This document shows positions 34,625 through 45,800 of a DNA stretch of 64,000 bases, piece by piece. The stretch spans positions 200,542,258-200,606,257 of the forward strand of contig OV050032.1 of NCBI GenBank assembly GCA_920105625.2, read 5' to 3'. Positions within the stretch are counted from its first letter, which is position 1. Each line of letters begins with the position of its first letter. Below the pieces are notes generated by a model that saw only the letters and a program-made list of their open reading frames with translations, was not told the DNA's origin and ran no database searches. This stretch comes from Clusia tigrina (lineage: Eukaryota > Arthropoda > Insecta > Diptera > Clusiidae). The translations under genes were made by a program, and so were the position numbers.

Positions 34625-35795
34625 CATGGGTGCTATAGGCGTGGGTGGTATAGGCATGAGTGGTATAGGCATGAGTGGTCCAGGCATGGATGGTATAGTC
34701 ATGGGTGGTATAGGCATGGGTGGTATAGGCATGGGTGATATAGGCATGGCTTATATAGGCATGGCTTGTATAGGGATGGCTTGTATAGATATGGCTTGTA
34801 AAGGCATGGGTGGTATAGGCAAGGGTGGTATAGGCATGGGTGGTATAGGGATGGATGCTATAGGCATGGGTGGTACAGGCATGGGTGGTCCAGGCATGGT
34901 TGGTATAAGCATGAGTGGTATAGGAATGGCTGATATAGGCATGGGTGCTATAGGCATGGCTTGTATAGTCATGGTTTATATAGGCATGGGTGGTCCAGGC
35001 ATGGATGGTATAGTCATGGGTTGGTACAGGCATGGGTGGTCCAGGCATGGGTGATATAGGCATGGCTGATATAGGCATGGGTGGTATAGGTGTGGCTGAT
35101 ATAGGCATGGGTGCTTTAGGCATGGGTGGTCTAGGCATGGCTGGTATACGAATGGGTGGTATAGGCATGGTTGGTACAGGCATGGGTGGTCCAGGCATAG
35201 ATGGTATAGGCATGGGTAATATAGGCATGGGTGGTATAGGTGTGGCTGATATAGGCATGGGTGCTATAGGCATGGGTGGTCTAGGCATGGCTGGTATACG
35301 AATGGGTGGTATAGGCATGAGTGCTATAGGCGTGGGTGGTCTAGGCATGGTTGGTATAAGCATGAGTGGTATAGGCATGGATGGTATAGGCATGGGTGGT
35401 ATAGGGATGGATGCTATAGGCAAGGGTGGTACAGGCATGGGTGGTCCAGGCATGGTTGGTATAAGCATGAGTGGTATAGGCATGGCTGATATAGGCATGG
35501 GTGCTATAGGCATGGCTTGTATAGTCATGGTTTATATAGGCATGGGTTGTCCAGGCATGGATGGTATAGTCATGGGTTGGTACAGGCATGGGTGGTCCAG
35601 GCATGGGTGATATAGGCATGGCTGATATAGGCATGGCTGATATAGGCATGGGTGCTATACGCATAGCTTGTATAGTCATGGTTTATATAGGCATGGGTGA
35701 TATAGGCATGGGTGATACAGGCATGGGTGGTACAGGCATGGGTGGTATAGTCATAGTTTTGTATAGGCATGGGTGGTATAGGCAACTTAATGAAC
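34625..35795. repeat. 15-bp minisatellite (ggcatgggtggtata), ~78 copies
   Basis: The unit is five codons, so Gly-Met-Gly-Gly-Ile frames (plus) and Pro-Met-Pro or Thr-His-Ala-Tyr frames (minus) stay open for long stretches. A 556-bp block is duplicated: ttggtac at 35021 and 35577, and atggtttata at 34971 and 35527. 556 is 37 units plus one base, the extra base being in gggttggtac. Confidence 0.95.
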
Positions 35796-36050
35796 ATACC
35801 TTCCCCGAATCAATTTAGCCATATCCGACAATCTGTTCTCACATTGCACCCTAGTAGAGATTTCAAATTCATTTTCACAATTGCCCAAAATGGTTGGTAT
35901 ATAAATCGGCCTAGAAATTCGGCCACTTTCCATATGAACCCTCCCACTTTTAAAGGGATTTTAGAAATTCAAAAATTTATATTTATTGTTACTTAGTTTT
36001 AGCAGCTCAGCTATGCAACTGGAAGAGAAAACGATGTAGAAAGCAGCATG

Positions 36051-36145
36051 CCGAGCCCATGTCCTGGACGGGTTTCAAACCCGAGCCCATGTCCTGGACG
36101 GGTTTCAAACCCGCGCCCTCAGGACTGAGTGACTAGCACCACGGA
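36051..36145 (-). repeat. 30-bp direct repeat x 2 with tRNA-like B-box motif
   Basis: ccgagcccatgtcctggacg plus ggtttcaaac occurs at 36051-36080 and 36081-36110. On the minus strand the order is GTGGTGCTAGTCACTCAGTC, CTGAGGGCGC, then GGGTTTGAAACCCG. The last resembles a T-arm/B-box and the middle a short anticodon-like hairpin. It could be a SINE or tRNA relic; no complete cloverleaf is seen. Confidence 0.35.
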
Positions 36146-37424
36146 GAATGACTACTTTTGTTTAGTGGCATGGTCTGCTGATACTAAAGTTATGATATAT
36201 GTACAACACGACTTCTTCCAAGCTCTCTCTCTCTCTCTCTGGTAAGAGAACGGCAGCTGCCTTGAAATTTCCTACTGGCATATTGATGAGACGTGGTAAG
36301 AAATATAAATTTGTTGATGCTTGGCTATAAATTTGTGCCATTAAAAACGTGCATTTCATAACAATTTCAATAAGTGTTCCTTGGCATTCTGTACACACTG
36401 CGAAGCATGCTTTTGGCGTTAGCATTTGCATTGGGAATTTGCTTACTGCGATTATGCCACATTTGTTGCATTTCAAGTGGCAACACACTCCGCAAGCGTC
36501 TCGCTCGATCCCAAATCAATAGAATTCAAATATGCCACAAGAGGAACTCAATTGGCAGCAGCAGCAGCTGTGGCAGCAGCAGTTGTGGCAGCATACACAA
36601 CAAAGCAAATGACATGCGGCTCACACAGCACGCCATGTGTGCCATGTGGCAATCGAAGGCATCCCGTCTGGAGAATTCGGTGAAAATTTCAATCAACGTT
36701 GAGGCTTCTGACTCGGAACAGTGTGCTGCAGATGCACTCTACTGCTCGCACCTACCGGCGGTGGTTTCTTGTGCGCCACTGACAGGACACGGATTGTGTG
36801 GCCTGCAACAGGAGTTTAGTGATTTTCTTAGTGCATTCGCTCATAGTCTGGTGAAGCAAACATGTGTGCTGCAGGAAATGGAGACCAACTGCTGAGATAC
36901 ACAAGTTGGAAGGCTCACTTGATCATAAATTGTGGCACTATCCGAATATAGTATCTTTAAGGTATTGGATTTTAGGTAGTTATAATGCTTGCCTGCAAGG
37001 ATCTGCCGTTATCTCTGAAAGGAGAACTGTGTATTACTCAATATACTCCTATGCAGATGTGTTGAGCAAATTAGGTAGCATGGTATACAATTGTTCTAAG
37101 TGCAGAGATCTGTGGAGAGAGTGTGGTATATAGTCGTATCTGCTGCAAATGATCTTCAGATATAGTCACATATATGGCACATATGTCTTCAGATATGGCA
37201 CTTATGTACCGTCTGTTGAATGGTTTTGTGGATCCGGCAGAAAGTATTGATTCTAATGAGGAAAAAAGCCATGAATTGTATTTGAAGAATTCTCCAAGTT
37301 CTGCACACTCCAAGAAGGGATTTTGTTAAGCCACAAAATCATCACTACAACACCGCTGCTATACCCTTGAGTTGGAAACGGTTTCTTACGCTACTGAGGA
37401 TGCTTAATTTTTACCAGACAGGCA
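36146..37424. other. No supported gene; one uncertain ORF
   Basis: The longest frame from an ATG is 36407-36895 (+, 162 codons). It starts MLLALAFALGICLLRLCHIC, which is signal-peptide-like, and then crosses a CAG-rich run (36554-36600). No known domain or splice context supports it. I treat the region as unannotated. Confidence 0.4.
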
Positions 37425-37425
37425 G

Positions 37426-37820
37426 ATGCTTCGACAAATCTACGAGGAAATGATGCAATGCCAGGCAGATGCTTCGACAATTCTACGAGGAAATGATGCA
37501 GTGCCAGGCAGATGCTTCGACAATTCTACGAGGAAATGATGCAATGCCAGGCAGATGCCTCGACAATTCTACGAGGAAATGATGCAGTGCCAGGCAGATG
37601 CTTCGACAATTCTACGAGGAAATGATGCAGATGCTTCGACAATTCTACGAGGAAATGATGCAGTGCCAGGCAGATGCCTCGACAATTCTACGAGGAAATG
37701 ATGCAGATGCCTCGACAAATCTACGAGGAAATGATGCAGTGCCAAGCAGATGCTTCGACAATTCTACGAGGAAATGATGCAGTGCCAAGCAGATGCTTCG
37801 ACAATTCTACGAGGAAAGGA
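37426..37820. repeat. 43-bp tandem repeat, ~9.5 copies, with 33-bp variants
   Basis: ccaggcagatgcttcgacaa then ttctacgaggaaatgatgca, at 37461, 37504 and onward. Some copies lack the gtgccaggca segment. Confidence 0.9.
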
Positions 37821-38084
37821 TGCACCAACATGTGGGACAGCAATTACTTGACGCAACATAATGTTCGGTGTTTTGTTCTTCTCAAGGAGAGACGAGCCAA
37901 ACCAATACTCCCTTACTAATCTGAAATTACAGTACTTGAAATCCTCTGGATTTGATGGTGGCCTTTTTCATGATTGTGTTCTGTGTTCGCCGCATTTCAT
38001 TCAGCGACTTGGACAAATTTCACGCATTCGAATTGACGACGGAATCGAAAGATGGCAATTATTTGTTCAAACCAAAGAATCCTC
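37821..38084. other. No gene seen
   Basis: Unique-looking; a plus-strand frame (37861-38127) is not recognised. Confidence 0.45.
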
Positions 38085-38600
38085 GACCAATTTGATCTGT
38101 TGTACTCCTCCTGCATGTACCTATTAAAGGTCTTCTATTAGTCCAACAGTTCTAAGAAAACTTAGTACTGAGTTGGTGTTCATTGTACTCCAATATCTCT
38201 GCCCCCGGGTCAGTAATGTCGCAGATGTTTCTTCCTTTCCAGAGCTTTCCAGTTCATTAGAAGATGCTCTGGTGTTTCTTCTGCTTCAGTGCAGAATCTA
38301 CACGTGTTTACTGGTGAGATTCCCAGTTGCATGAGGTGGCTTCTTAAATGACAGTGGCCTGTAAGGTGACCTGCACACCATTAATGCTCTGATTACCTTA
38401 CTTGTTACAAAATCCGCATGTGCTTTCCAGAGAAGTTTGGAATCTAGTATTATTCCTAGATATTTAACCTCCCCTTACAAACTAATCTCCACATTTCGGA
38501 GTTTGTTTGGATGCATATGCGGTAATTTCCTTTCCGGAGGCTCCCATAGAATGTGTTCTGATGTTTCAGAGTTGTGTCCACCGAATCTGCAGTCAGGCGT
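38085..38600 (-). mobile_element. LINE remnant F: rearranged RT and Cys-His motif
   Basis: Minus strand from 38600: a Cys-His-like segment DCRFGGHNSETSEHILWEP. Next is RT palm/thumb sequence EVKYLGIILDSKLLWKAH and SKVIRALMVCR. With a frame change at ~38360, GHLTGHCHLRSHLMQLGI and CRFCTEAEETPEHLL follow. The end of the RT thumb and all of RNase H are missing between 'ALMVCR' and 'LTGHCHLR', so an internal deletion fused the two. A Cys-His motif upstream of RT indicates a further rearrangement. The 3' part matches 19005-19200. Confidence 0.8.
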
Positions 38601-38610
38601 ATGTTGTTAA

Positions 38611-38822
38611 GGTGATACCTTAGGCATCAGACTCCTACCACATACCCCACTAGAGCCCTACGACTCCTGACAGGCCTATCTGTTACGATGATACCTTAGG
38701 TATCAGAGTCTTGTCACATACCCCACTAGAGTCCTAAGACTCCTGACAGGCCTATATTTTTACGATGGTACCTTAGGCATCAGAGTTTTATCACATACCC
38801 CACTAGAGCCCCAAGACTTTCG
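38611..38822. repeat. 76-77-bp tandem repeat x 2.7
   Basis: gataccttagg at 38614 and 38690 and ggtaccttagg at 38767. Units share cataccccactagag and gactcctgacaggcctat. Directly upstream (in LINE sense) of LINE remnant F. Confidence 0.85.
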
Positions 38823-39685
38823 CAGTTCAGGGCTAGTATCCTTTTGGAGCTACTTCTGTTTGGGATAAGAAATCTCTTTGAATGTCTTTGTGTGTTCCTT
38901 CTACAGAGTTAAAGCTCAATTTCACTCCAATATTATTTCTATACGAATATTTGACAAGAAAATGGATTGAGCGGAAATCTGGAGACTCGTATCTGCATTC
39001 TCAGTAGCTAATAGGCACGCAACTATGGTTAATTATGCTGATGACGATGTCTTTATAAAAACAAACGTGCTCCACGTCGTTCTAATAATTAACCAAACGT
39101 GTTTCTTGACGAGAACTACGGAGAGTTCGTAGAAAAATAAAATATTAGAAACAGATTACAGATTAATTCATATTGAGAAGCTGAAGAACACGGCTGAATG
39201 AATGCCAGAAGAGCCAATTATAGGTGGGATAAGAAAAAGCTAACGATGGAATACATATTGGAACATAAATGATTGCATACTTTTAGGATCCCATTTAAAG
39301 TTGAAATTAAGTTCAGTTACTACAAGAGTGGTGTACATAAGTCAAGACACAATCTATACGGAGAAAAAGCTGAGTCAAGAACCCCTTTCGAAGTGTAGGG
39401 AAAATTCGAGAATGTTCTAGAATGTTCTACTTCAACCATAAGAAAGGTATTTAAGCCACCACACTATTAAAGTGGAGAGGCAGTTGAATTTTTATCGTAA
39501 AAGTGTTACATGGTGCATTTTTAATCGAAATAGCAACATTTGTAATTGTGATTAAGAAGTGATAAAGTGATTAAATGAATTATTAAATAAAGTGCAAATT
39601 GTAATAAAGTAAACTTTAAGCCTAATATTAAGTGTGTAAATAGCAATTAATTAAATAAAGTTAGTTATTTTAATTTAACCAGCGA
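38823..39685. other. No gene seen; AT-rich
   Basis: No coding or repeat structure recognised. Confidence 0.5.
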
Positions 39686-39687
39686 TT

Positions 39688-39870
39688 GTTTAGGTTAGGT
39701 TAGGTAGGAGTGGCCGCCCAGTTTACCAGAAGCACACTTGAGCACACATAATGGCCCATTGTGATACCACGGTGTGGCGCCGTTCAAGCACTGACTGAGA
39801 AGTTCCCTTACTTGGCATGGTGATAGTCAGCGCAAGGAGAGCGCCAAGCGATTGTTTGATTACTACACAA
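39688..39870 (-). mobile_element. LINE 3' UTR fragment with AACCT-type tail
   Basis: Plus strand ggttaggttaggtaggagtg followed by gccgcccagtttacc and gaagcacacttgagcacac. Nearly the same block recurs at 41490-41620 in front of LINE remnant G coding sequence. Here only the 3' UTR and tail remain. Confidence 0.7.
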
Positions 39871-40930
39871 TCCAGTGGCGCGAATGCGAGTATAGAGAGT
39901 TAGAGTAAATTGTCAGGAGGGCAATTTCGTAACGGTATAAATTGTTAGGAGGGCAATGTCGTAACAACATATTTAGTATGAAATGAAATTTCAAATGAAA
40001 TCCTCAAGGAAGCCAATTCCTGTTGAAGTAGTTCAATGGTGATAAAGTGAAGAACTTGGGATCCTCAAGTATTATGGTTTAAGGAAACCTTTGAGCATTT
40101 TCGATTGAGTGACCACATCAAAGACTCTCAGAGGATTTGTAGCTTATTAAGTGTATCACAACAGGCCCAGTTGAGAGGTCGCAGTGACTAGGTGACTAGA
40201 TCCCGATCTTCTTCAATCTAATCCACTTCAACGAACATCGAATTAGAAGTCATAAATGAAGCCATTTCTAAATGTCATCAAGGCAGTCGATACGAATGCC
40301 GTACACTATCGTAATTAATAAATATATAGGGGCGTATATTTCATTGTTTACTTAAATATTTAGAATAATAAGATGTAATTTCCCAACAACAGTTGATAAA
40401 ATCAATTGAAAACGCCTCCGAATTACTCACCAGATAAAATTAAATAAAATGTCAATACGTTTTATAACTTCACATGTGGACATTAATTAAGTACTCGTAT
40501 ATGACTTCCTATATATTTATATATTCCCTGTGCTCCCCCATTACTTTCGACACAACTGGGAAGAACACACACGAGAGTACATAATTTTCAACAAATAAGC
40601 TGCGCCCGGGCAGTGAAGTCACATACGATGCATTTACGAACTCATCAACGGAAACACTCTAGAAATGCTCGAGATGGAAGAATTAGGTCACTAGGAAAAC
40701 CGAAAATTGGTAGAGAGTGAAAAGCAATTCAGTTCTGGGTGATTGGGGGAAATCACAACAGAAACCAAAACACAACAAGAATCTTGGAAAAACAAGGGGG
40801 AGAAGTAAATGAAGCCGACAGAACAATAAGAACGAAAATAATGCATTTAAAATGATGCCGATCAAAAACAATTCCAATCCGGAGCGAACAAACGTGTTGA
40901 AGGCAGCCTCGACGATTATGACTAAGACTC
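39871..40930. other. No gene seen
   Basis: AT-rich, without domains or tandem repeats. Confidence 0.5.
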
Positions 40931-40934
40931 ATGA

Positions 40935-41225
40935 CTATGGATCCATTTGCGTACCAAAGTTACCGACTTGTATTATGCGATGAACTTCATCAATCGTGCT
41001 ACGATGTCTGCCAAATTTGAAGTGGTGATGTGGGGCAATATTTTTAGAATCTAATCTATAAAGCAGCATCCTTTCAAAAAGTTTAGATAACGTGGGTAAC
41101 AAACTAATTGGTCTATTCGATGGTGCCAAAGTAGCATCTTTTCCAGGCTTTTGGATCATGATTGTTTCAGAAAGTTTCTCACTTTTGGGGGAAGTAACCA
41201 CGCTTCAATATGGAGTTAGAGATGA
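40935..41225 (-). mobile_element. Jockey-like LINE: RT fragment
   Basis: The minus strand reads ETIMIQKPGKDATLAPSN, then RPISLLPTLSKLFERMLLYR and HRSTIDEVHRI. These are the first RT blocks of Jockey-type LINEs ('IMI.KPGKD....YRPISLLP..SKLFE...L.RL', '..HSTIEQVHRI'). A frameshift lies just upstream (SILKRGYFPQKW in another frame). The RT catalytic blocks are missing. The piece upstream in the element is found at 42300-42835, separated by LINE remnant G. Confidence 0.85.
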
Positions 41226-41264
41226 TTGTTCGTAAGATAAAATAGTCCATTTGCAAGTAGGTAG

Positions 41265-41372
41265 GTAGATAGGTAGGTAAGTAGTTAGGTAAGTAAGTGG
41301 GTAGGCAGGCAGGTAGGTAGGTAGGCAGGTAGGTAGGTAGGTAGGTAGGTAGGTAGGTAGGTAGGTAGGTAG
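41265..41372. repeat. (GTAG)n tetranucleotide repeat
   Basis: About 27 gtag units with a few gcag and gtaa variants. It sits at the 3' tail side of a LINE insertion, as in shorter form at 39690 and 42850. Confidence 0.9.
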
Positions 41373-41375
41373 GTT

Positions 41376-42110
41376 TTTTTTACGAGGTGTAAAGCAGTCA
41401 AAAACCCTTGTAGTGTGGGGCCCTAACCCACTAAATTCACCCCGATGTCCGGCCGGATTATCCTCTCGGGACTTTACTTTTAGCTAGTAGGTAAGTAGGT
41501 AGGAGTGGCAGCTTAGTTCACCAAAAGCACACTTGAGCACACCTAATGCCAAGTTGTGATACCACGGCGTGGCGCTGTTCAAGCACTGACCAAAATTCTC
41601 TTACTTAGCGATGGTGATAGTCAGTGTAAGGACAGGCCCGGGAAAAGCACGACGCCCCCATTATGTCTCCTGATTAGTTTACGAACTTTGCTATGTCCCA
41701 AACATTGAATGATAGATGACAGCTTTGTCAGACCTGTGAGAAATGAGGCACCAAAGATGCGATTTCTTCCTTTATCCAAGGATGGGCAGTGACATAAGAG
41801 GTGGAGTACCGTATTCTCCTCCTCCTCGGAACCACAGACCCGGCAGAAATCGTTTGAGGGTAGGACCCAGTCTTTTTACTTGCTTTCCTAGTATGCGTAT
41901 GCAGTGGTCGATCAAGACCGACACAGTTGTCGACAGAGAGTCGAAGAAGCTGATTGGTTCTGTGTTTGTCCAGTCTTGCCAAGTGAGTCTAGCCGTATGG
42001 AAGGATTTCTCGTCGAACCAGGACATTTGCAGGTAGCTCTGTAATCAGTTTAGGAGTGATAAGGCTCGGAGATTTGCGTGGGTTTAAATCAGTATTTCAC
42101 TATACGTTTG
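41376..42110 (-). mobile_element. LINE remnant G: C-terminal Cys-His region and 3' UTR
   Basis: Minus strand: DWTNTEPISFFDSLSTTVSV, LIDHCIRILGKQVKRLG, CRVCGSEEEENTVLHLL and PSLDKGRNRIFG, then the 3' UTR matching 39688-39870 and a (CCTA)n tail. One frameshift lies before the Cys motif. A second 3' UTR-like block (41376-41480: cgaggtgtaaagcag, gtgtggggccctaaccca) lies at its end. The whole piece interrupts the Jockey-like element, so it inserted later. Confidence 0.8.
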
Positions 42111-42299
42111 ACCTACTTAGGCTTAATTCTCAAACACTATGTATGTTTTATGTTGCAGGTTTAGGTAGTTTCAAAATTACTATCCAGATGATAAGCAAAG
42201 GCGCTACTTTTTTCGCCATCGCTTCTTGCCCAGGCATCATTTGGAGCCTTCGACTTTTTAGCAGCTTTTCACACAGAGAAGTTGGTTGCTTGTGAGCAA

Positions 42300-42835
42300 T
42301 TTTCTTTCTGTTTTATTCTCCCAGTGAAGCTCTGAAATCTTCTTCTGCGGCCTTGAAGTATTGTTTAAGATGTGAAGACCTGTATATTTGCCATTCGCAA
42401 GAGTTTCACTGCTGATCCAACAGTATTTTTGCATAGGCTGTTCAATATTGTATTGGGGGTTGCATTTAATCCTGGTTGAACCAAAGTAGAGTTGATTTCA
42501 AGAAGTTTATCTTCAATATCTTCTACGGTTTTGAGAGACGGCTTCTGAGAAAGGTGACTACTGATATATTTCTCATATGCCAGCCAATTTGTTTTAGGAT
42601 TGTTTTTTTTATGTTCTCCTGGGCACTATACATGATCAGAAGACGGATCTAAACATGGTTCCACTGTTTTATGTCCCCTCTTTTGATGTTTTTTGTAACA
42701 CCAAAGTCGAGGAAGTCTGGTATTTTCCGCCCATCAGTAGGACAGTAAGTTGGCTGTCCAGATGAGCCAAATGTTGAAGATGCACTTAAAATACTTCTTA
42801 ATGACTGCCCTTTTTGATATCTTATTCGGGAGCAC
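42300..42835 (-). mobile_element. Jockey-like LINE: endonuclease end and EN-RT linker
   Basis: Minus strand: PTDGRKIPDFLDFGVTKNIK, then LDPSSDHV and the linker NPKTNWLAYEKYISSHLSQ, SLKTVEDIEDKLLEIN. This matches the end of the apurinic-type endonuclease ('P.DIPD..DF...K.I', 'SSDH') and the following linker of Jockey-type LINEs. It belongs with the RT piece at 40935-41225. Its upstream side stops at 42838, where another LINE (remnant H) ends. Confidence 0.8.
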
Positions 42836-42837
42836 CA

Positions 42838-45800
42838 GTATGTATGGTAGGTGGGTAGGTAAAGCGGTCGCCAGAGGGGCCATCATTGACCCCTTGTAAT
42901 ACCGCATGACACACCAGTCCCAAACCCTTTTAAATGTCCAGCCATTTAGATTTTAATGAAGCAGTTGTTGGAGCTCCTTTTCTTATATGGAATAGCTCCC
43001 AAAGAGTCCAGAAATGGTCACCCAGGAAAGTGCGCCTCCTTCTAGACAACGCTGGACACGTTCATAACAGGTGTTCAATGGACTCTTGCTCCTCCTCGTC
43101 CATGCAACTTCTGCAGAAGTCGTAAGAGGCAATCCCCAGCCTACTACCATAGCTATCCAGAGTCCAGTGTGCCGTTAGGACACTAACTACGGAACCTAAC
43201 TACGGAACCTAAATAAGGAACCTAATTACGGAACCTAACTACGGAACCTAACTACGGAACCTAATTACGGAACCTAAGTACGGAACCTAACTACGGAACC
43301 TAATTACGGAACCAAACTACGGAATCTAAGTACGGAACCTAACTACGGAACCTAAGTACGGAACCTAACTACGGAACCTAATTACGGAACCAAACTACGG
43401 AATCTAAGTACGGAACCTAACTACGGAACCTAAGTACGGAACCTAACTACGGAACCTAATTACGGATCCAAACTACGGAATCTAAGTACGGAACCTAACT
43501 ACGGAACCTAAGTACGGAACCTAACTACGGAACCTAATTACGGATCCAAACTACGGAATCTAAGTACGGAACCTAAGTACGGAACCTAACTAAGGAACCT
43601 AACTACGGAACCTAATTACGGAACCTAACTACGGAACCTAAATACGGAACCTAACTACGGAACCTAAGTAGGGAACCTAAGTACGGAACCTAACTACGGA
43701 ACCTAATTACGGATCCAAACTACGGAATCTAAGTACGGAACCTAATTACGGAACCAAACTACGGAATCTAAGTACGGAACCTAACTACGGAACCTAAGTA
43801 CGGAACCTAACTACGGAACCTAATTACGGATCCAAACTACGGAATCTAAGTACGGAACCTAACTACGGAACCTAAGTACGGAACCTAAGTACGGAACCTA
43901 ACTAAGGAACCTAACTACGGAACCTAACTACGGAACCTAACTACGGAACCTAACTACGGAACCTAACTACGGAACCTAATTACGGAACCTAAGTAGGGAA
44001 CCTAAGTACGGAACCTAACTACGGAACCTAATTACGGAACCAAACTACGGAATCTAAGTACGGAACCTAACTACGGAACCTAAGTACGGAACCTAACTAC
44101 GGAACCTAATTACAGCACCAAACTACGGAATCTAAGTACGGAACCTAACTACGGAACCTAAGTACGGAACCTAAGTACGGAACCTAACTAAGGAACCTAA
44201 CTACGGAACCTAACTACGGAACCTAACTACGGAACCTAACTACGGAAACTAACTACGGAACCTAACTACGGAACCTAATTACGGAACCAAACTACGGAAT
44301 CTAAGTACGGAACCTAACTACGGAACCTAAGTACGGAACCTAACTACGGAACCTAATTACGGAACCAAACTACGGAATCTAAGTACGGAACCTAACTACG
44401 GAACCTAAGTACGGAACCTAATTACGGAACCAAACTACGGAATCTAAGTACGGAACCTAACTACGGAACCTAAGTACGGAACCTAACTACGGAACCTAAT
44501 TACGGATCCAAACTACGGAATCTAAGTACGGAACCTAACTACGGAACCTAAGTACGGAACCTAAGTACGGAACCTAACTAAGGAACCTAACTACGGAACC
44601 TAACTACGGAACCTAACTACGGAACCTAAATACGGAACCTAACTACGGAACCTAATTACGGAACCTAAGTAGGGAACCTAAGTACGGAACCTAACTACGG
44701 AACCTAATTACGGATCCAAACTACGGAATCTAAGTACGGAACCTAATTACGGAACCAAACTACGGAATCTAAGTACGGAACCTAACTACGGAACCTAAGT
44801 ACGGAACCTAACTACGGAACCTAATTACGGATCCAAACTACGGAATCTAAGTACGGAACCTAACTACGGAACCTAAGTACGGAACCTAAGTACGGAACCT
44901 AACTAAGGAACCTAACTACGGAACCTAACTACGGAACCTAACTACGGAACCTAACTACGGAACCTAACTACGGAACCTAATTACGGAACCTAAGTAGGGA
45001 ACCTAAGTACGGAACCTAACTACGGAACCTAATTACGGAACCAAACTACGGAATCTAAGTACGGAACCTAACTACGGAACCTAAGTACGGAACCTAACTA
45101 CGGAACCTAATTACAGCACCAAACTACGGAATCTAAGTACGGAACCTAACTACGGAACCTAAGTACGGAACCTAAGTACGGAACCTAACTAAGGAACCTA
45201 ACTACGGAACCTAACTACGGAACCTAACTACGGAACCTAACTACGGAAACTAACTACGGAACCTAACTACGGAACCTAATTACGGAACCAAACTACGGAA
45301 TCTAAGTACGGAACCTAACTACGGAACCTAAGTACGGAACCTAACTACGGAACCTAATTACGGAACCAAACTACGGAATCTAAGTACGGAACCTAACTAC
45401 GGAACCTAAGTACGGAACCTAATTACGGAACCAAACTACGGAATCTAAGTACGGAACCTAAGTACGGAACCTAACTACGGAACCTAACTACGGAACCTAA
45501 TTACGGAACCTAACTACGGAACCTAACTACGGAACCTAACTACGGAACCTAATTACGGAACCAAACTACGGAATCTAACTACGGAACCTAACTACGGAAC
45601 CTAACTACGGAACCTAACTACGGAACCTAACTACGGAACCTAATTACGGAACCAAACTACGGAATCTAACTACGGAACCTAACTACGGAACCTAACTACG
45701 GAACCTAACTACGGAACCTAACTACGGAACCTAACTACGGAACCTAACTACGGAACCTAATTACGGAACCAAACTACGGAATCTAAGTACGGAACCTAAC

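Noticed and set aside
34536..35818. 330-codon Met-Pro/His-Tyr and 192-codon Gly-Met-Gly frames
   Set aside because: By-products of the 15-bp unit on both strands; frames shift within the array.
36374..36895. 173-codon frame with a hydrophobic N-terminus
   Set aside because: No known domain, the upstream part starts on a non-ATG codon, and it crosses a CAG run. Kept only as a note in the region entry.
41265..41372. Telomeric repeat
   Set aside because: The unit is GTAG, not TTAGG, and it sits at a LINE 3' tail in the middle of other sequence.
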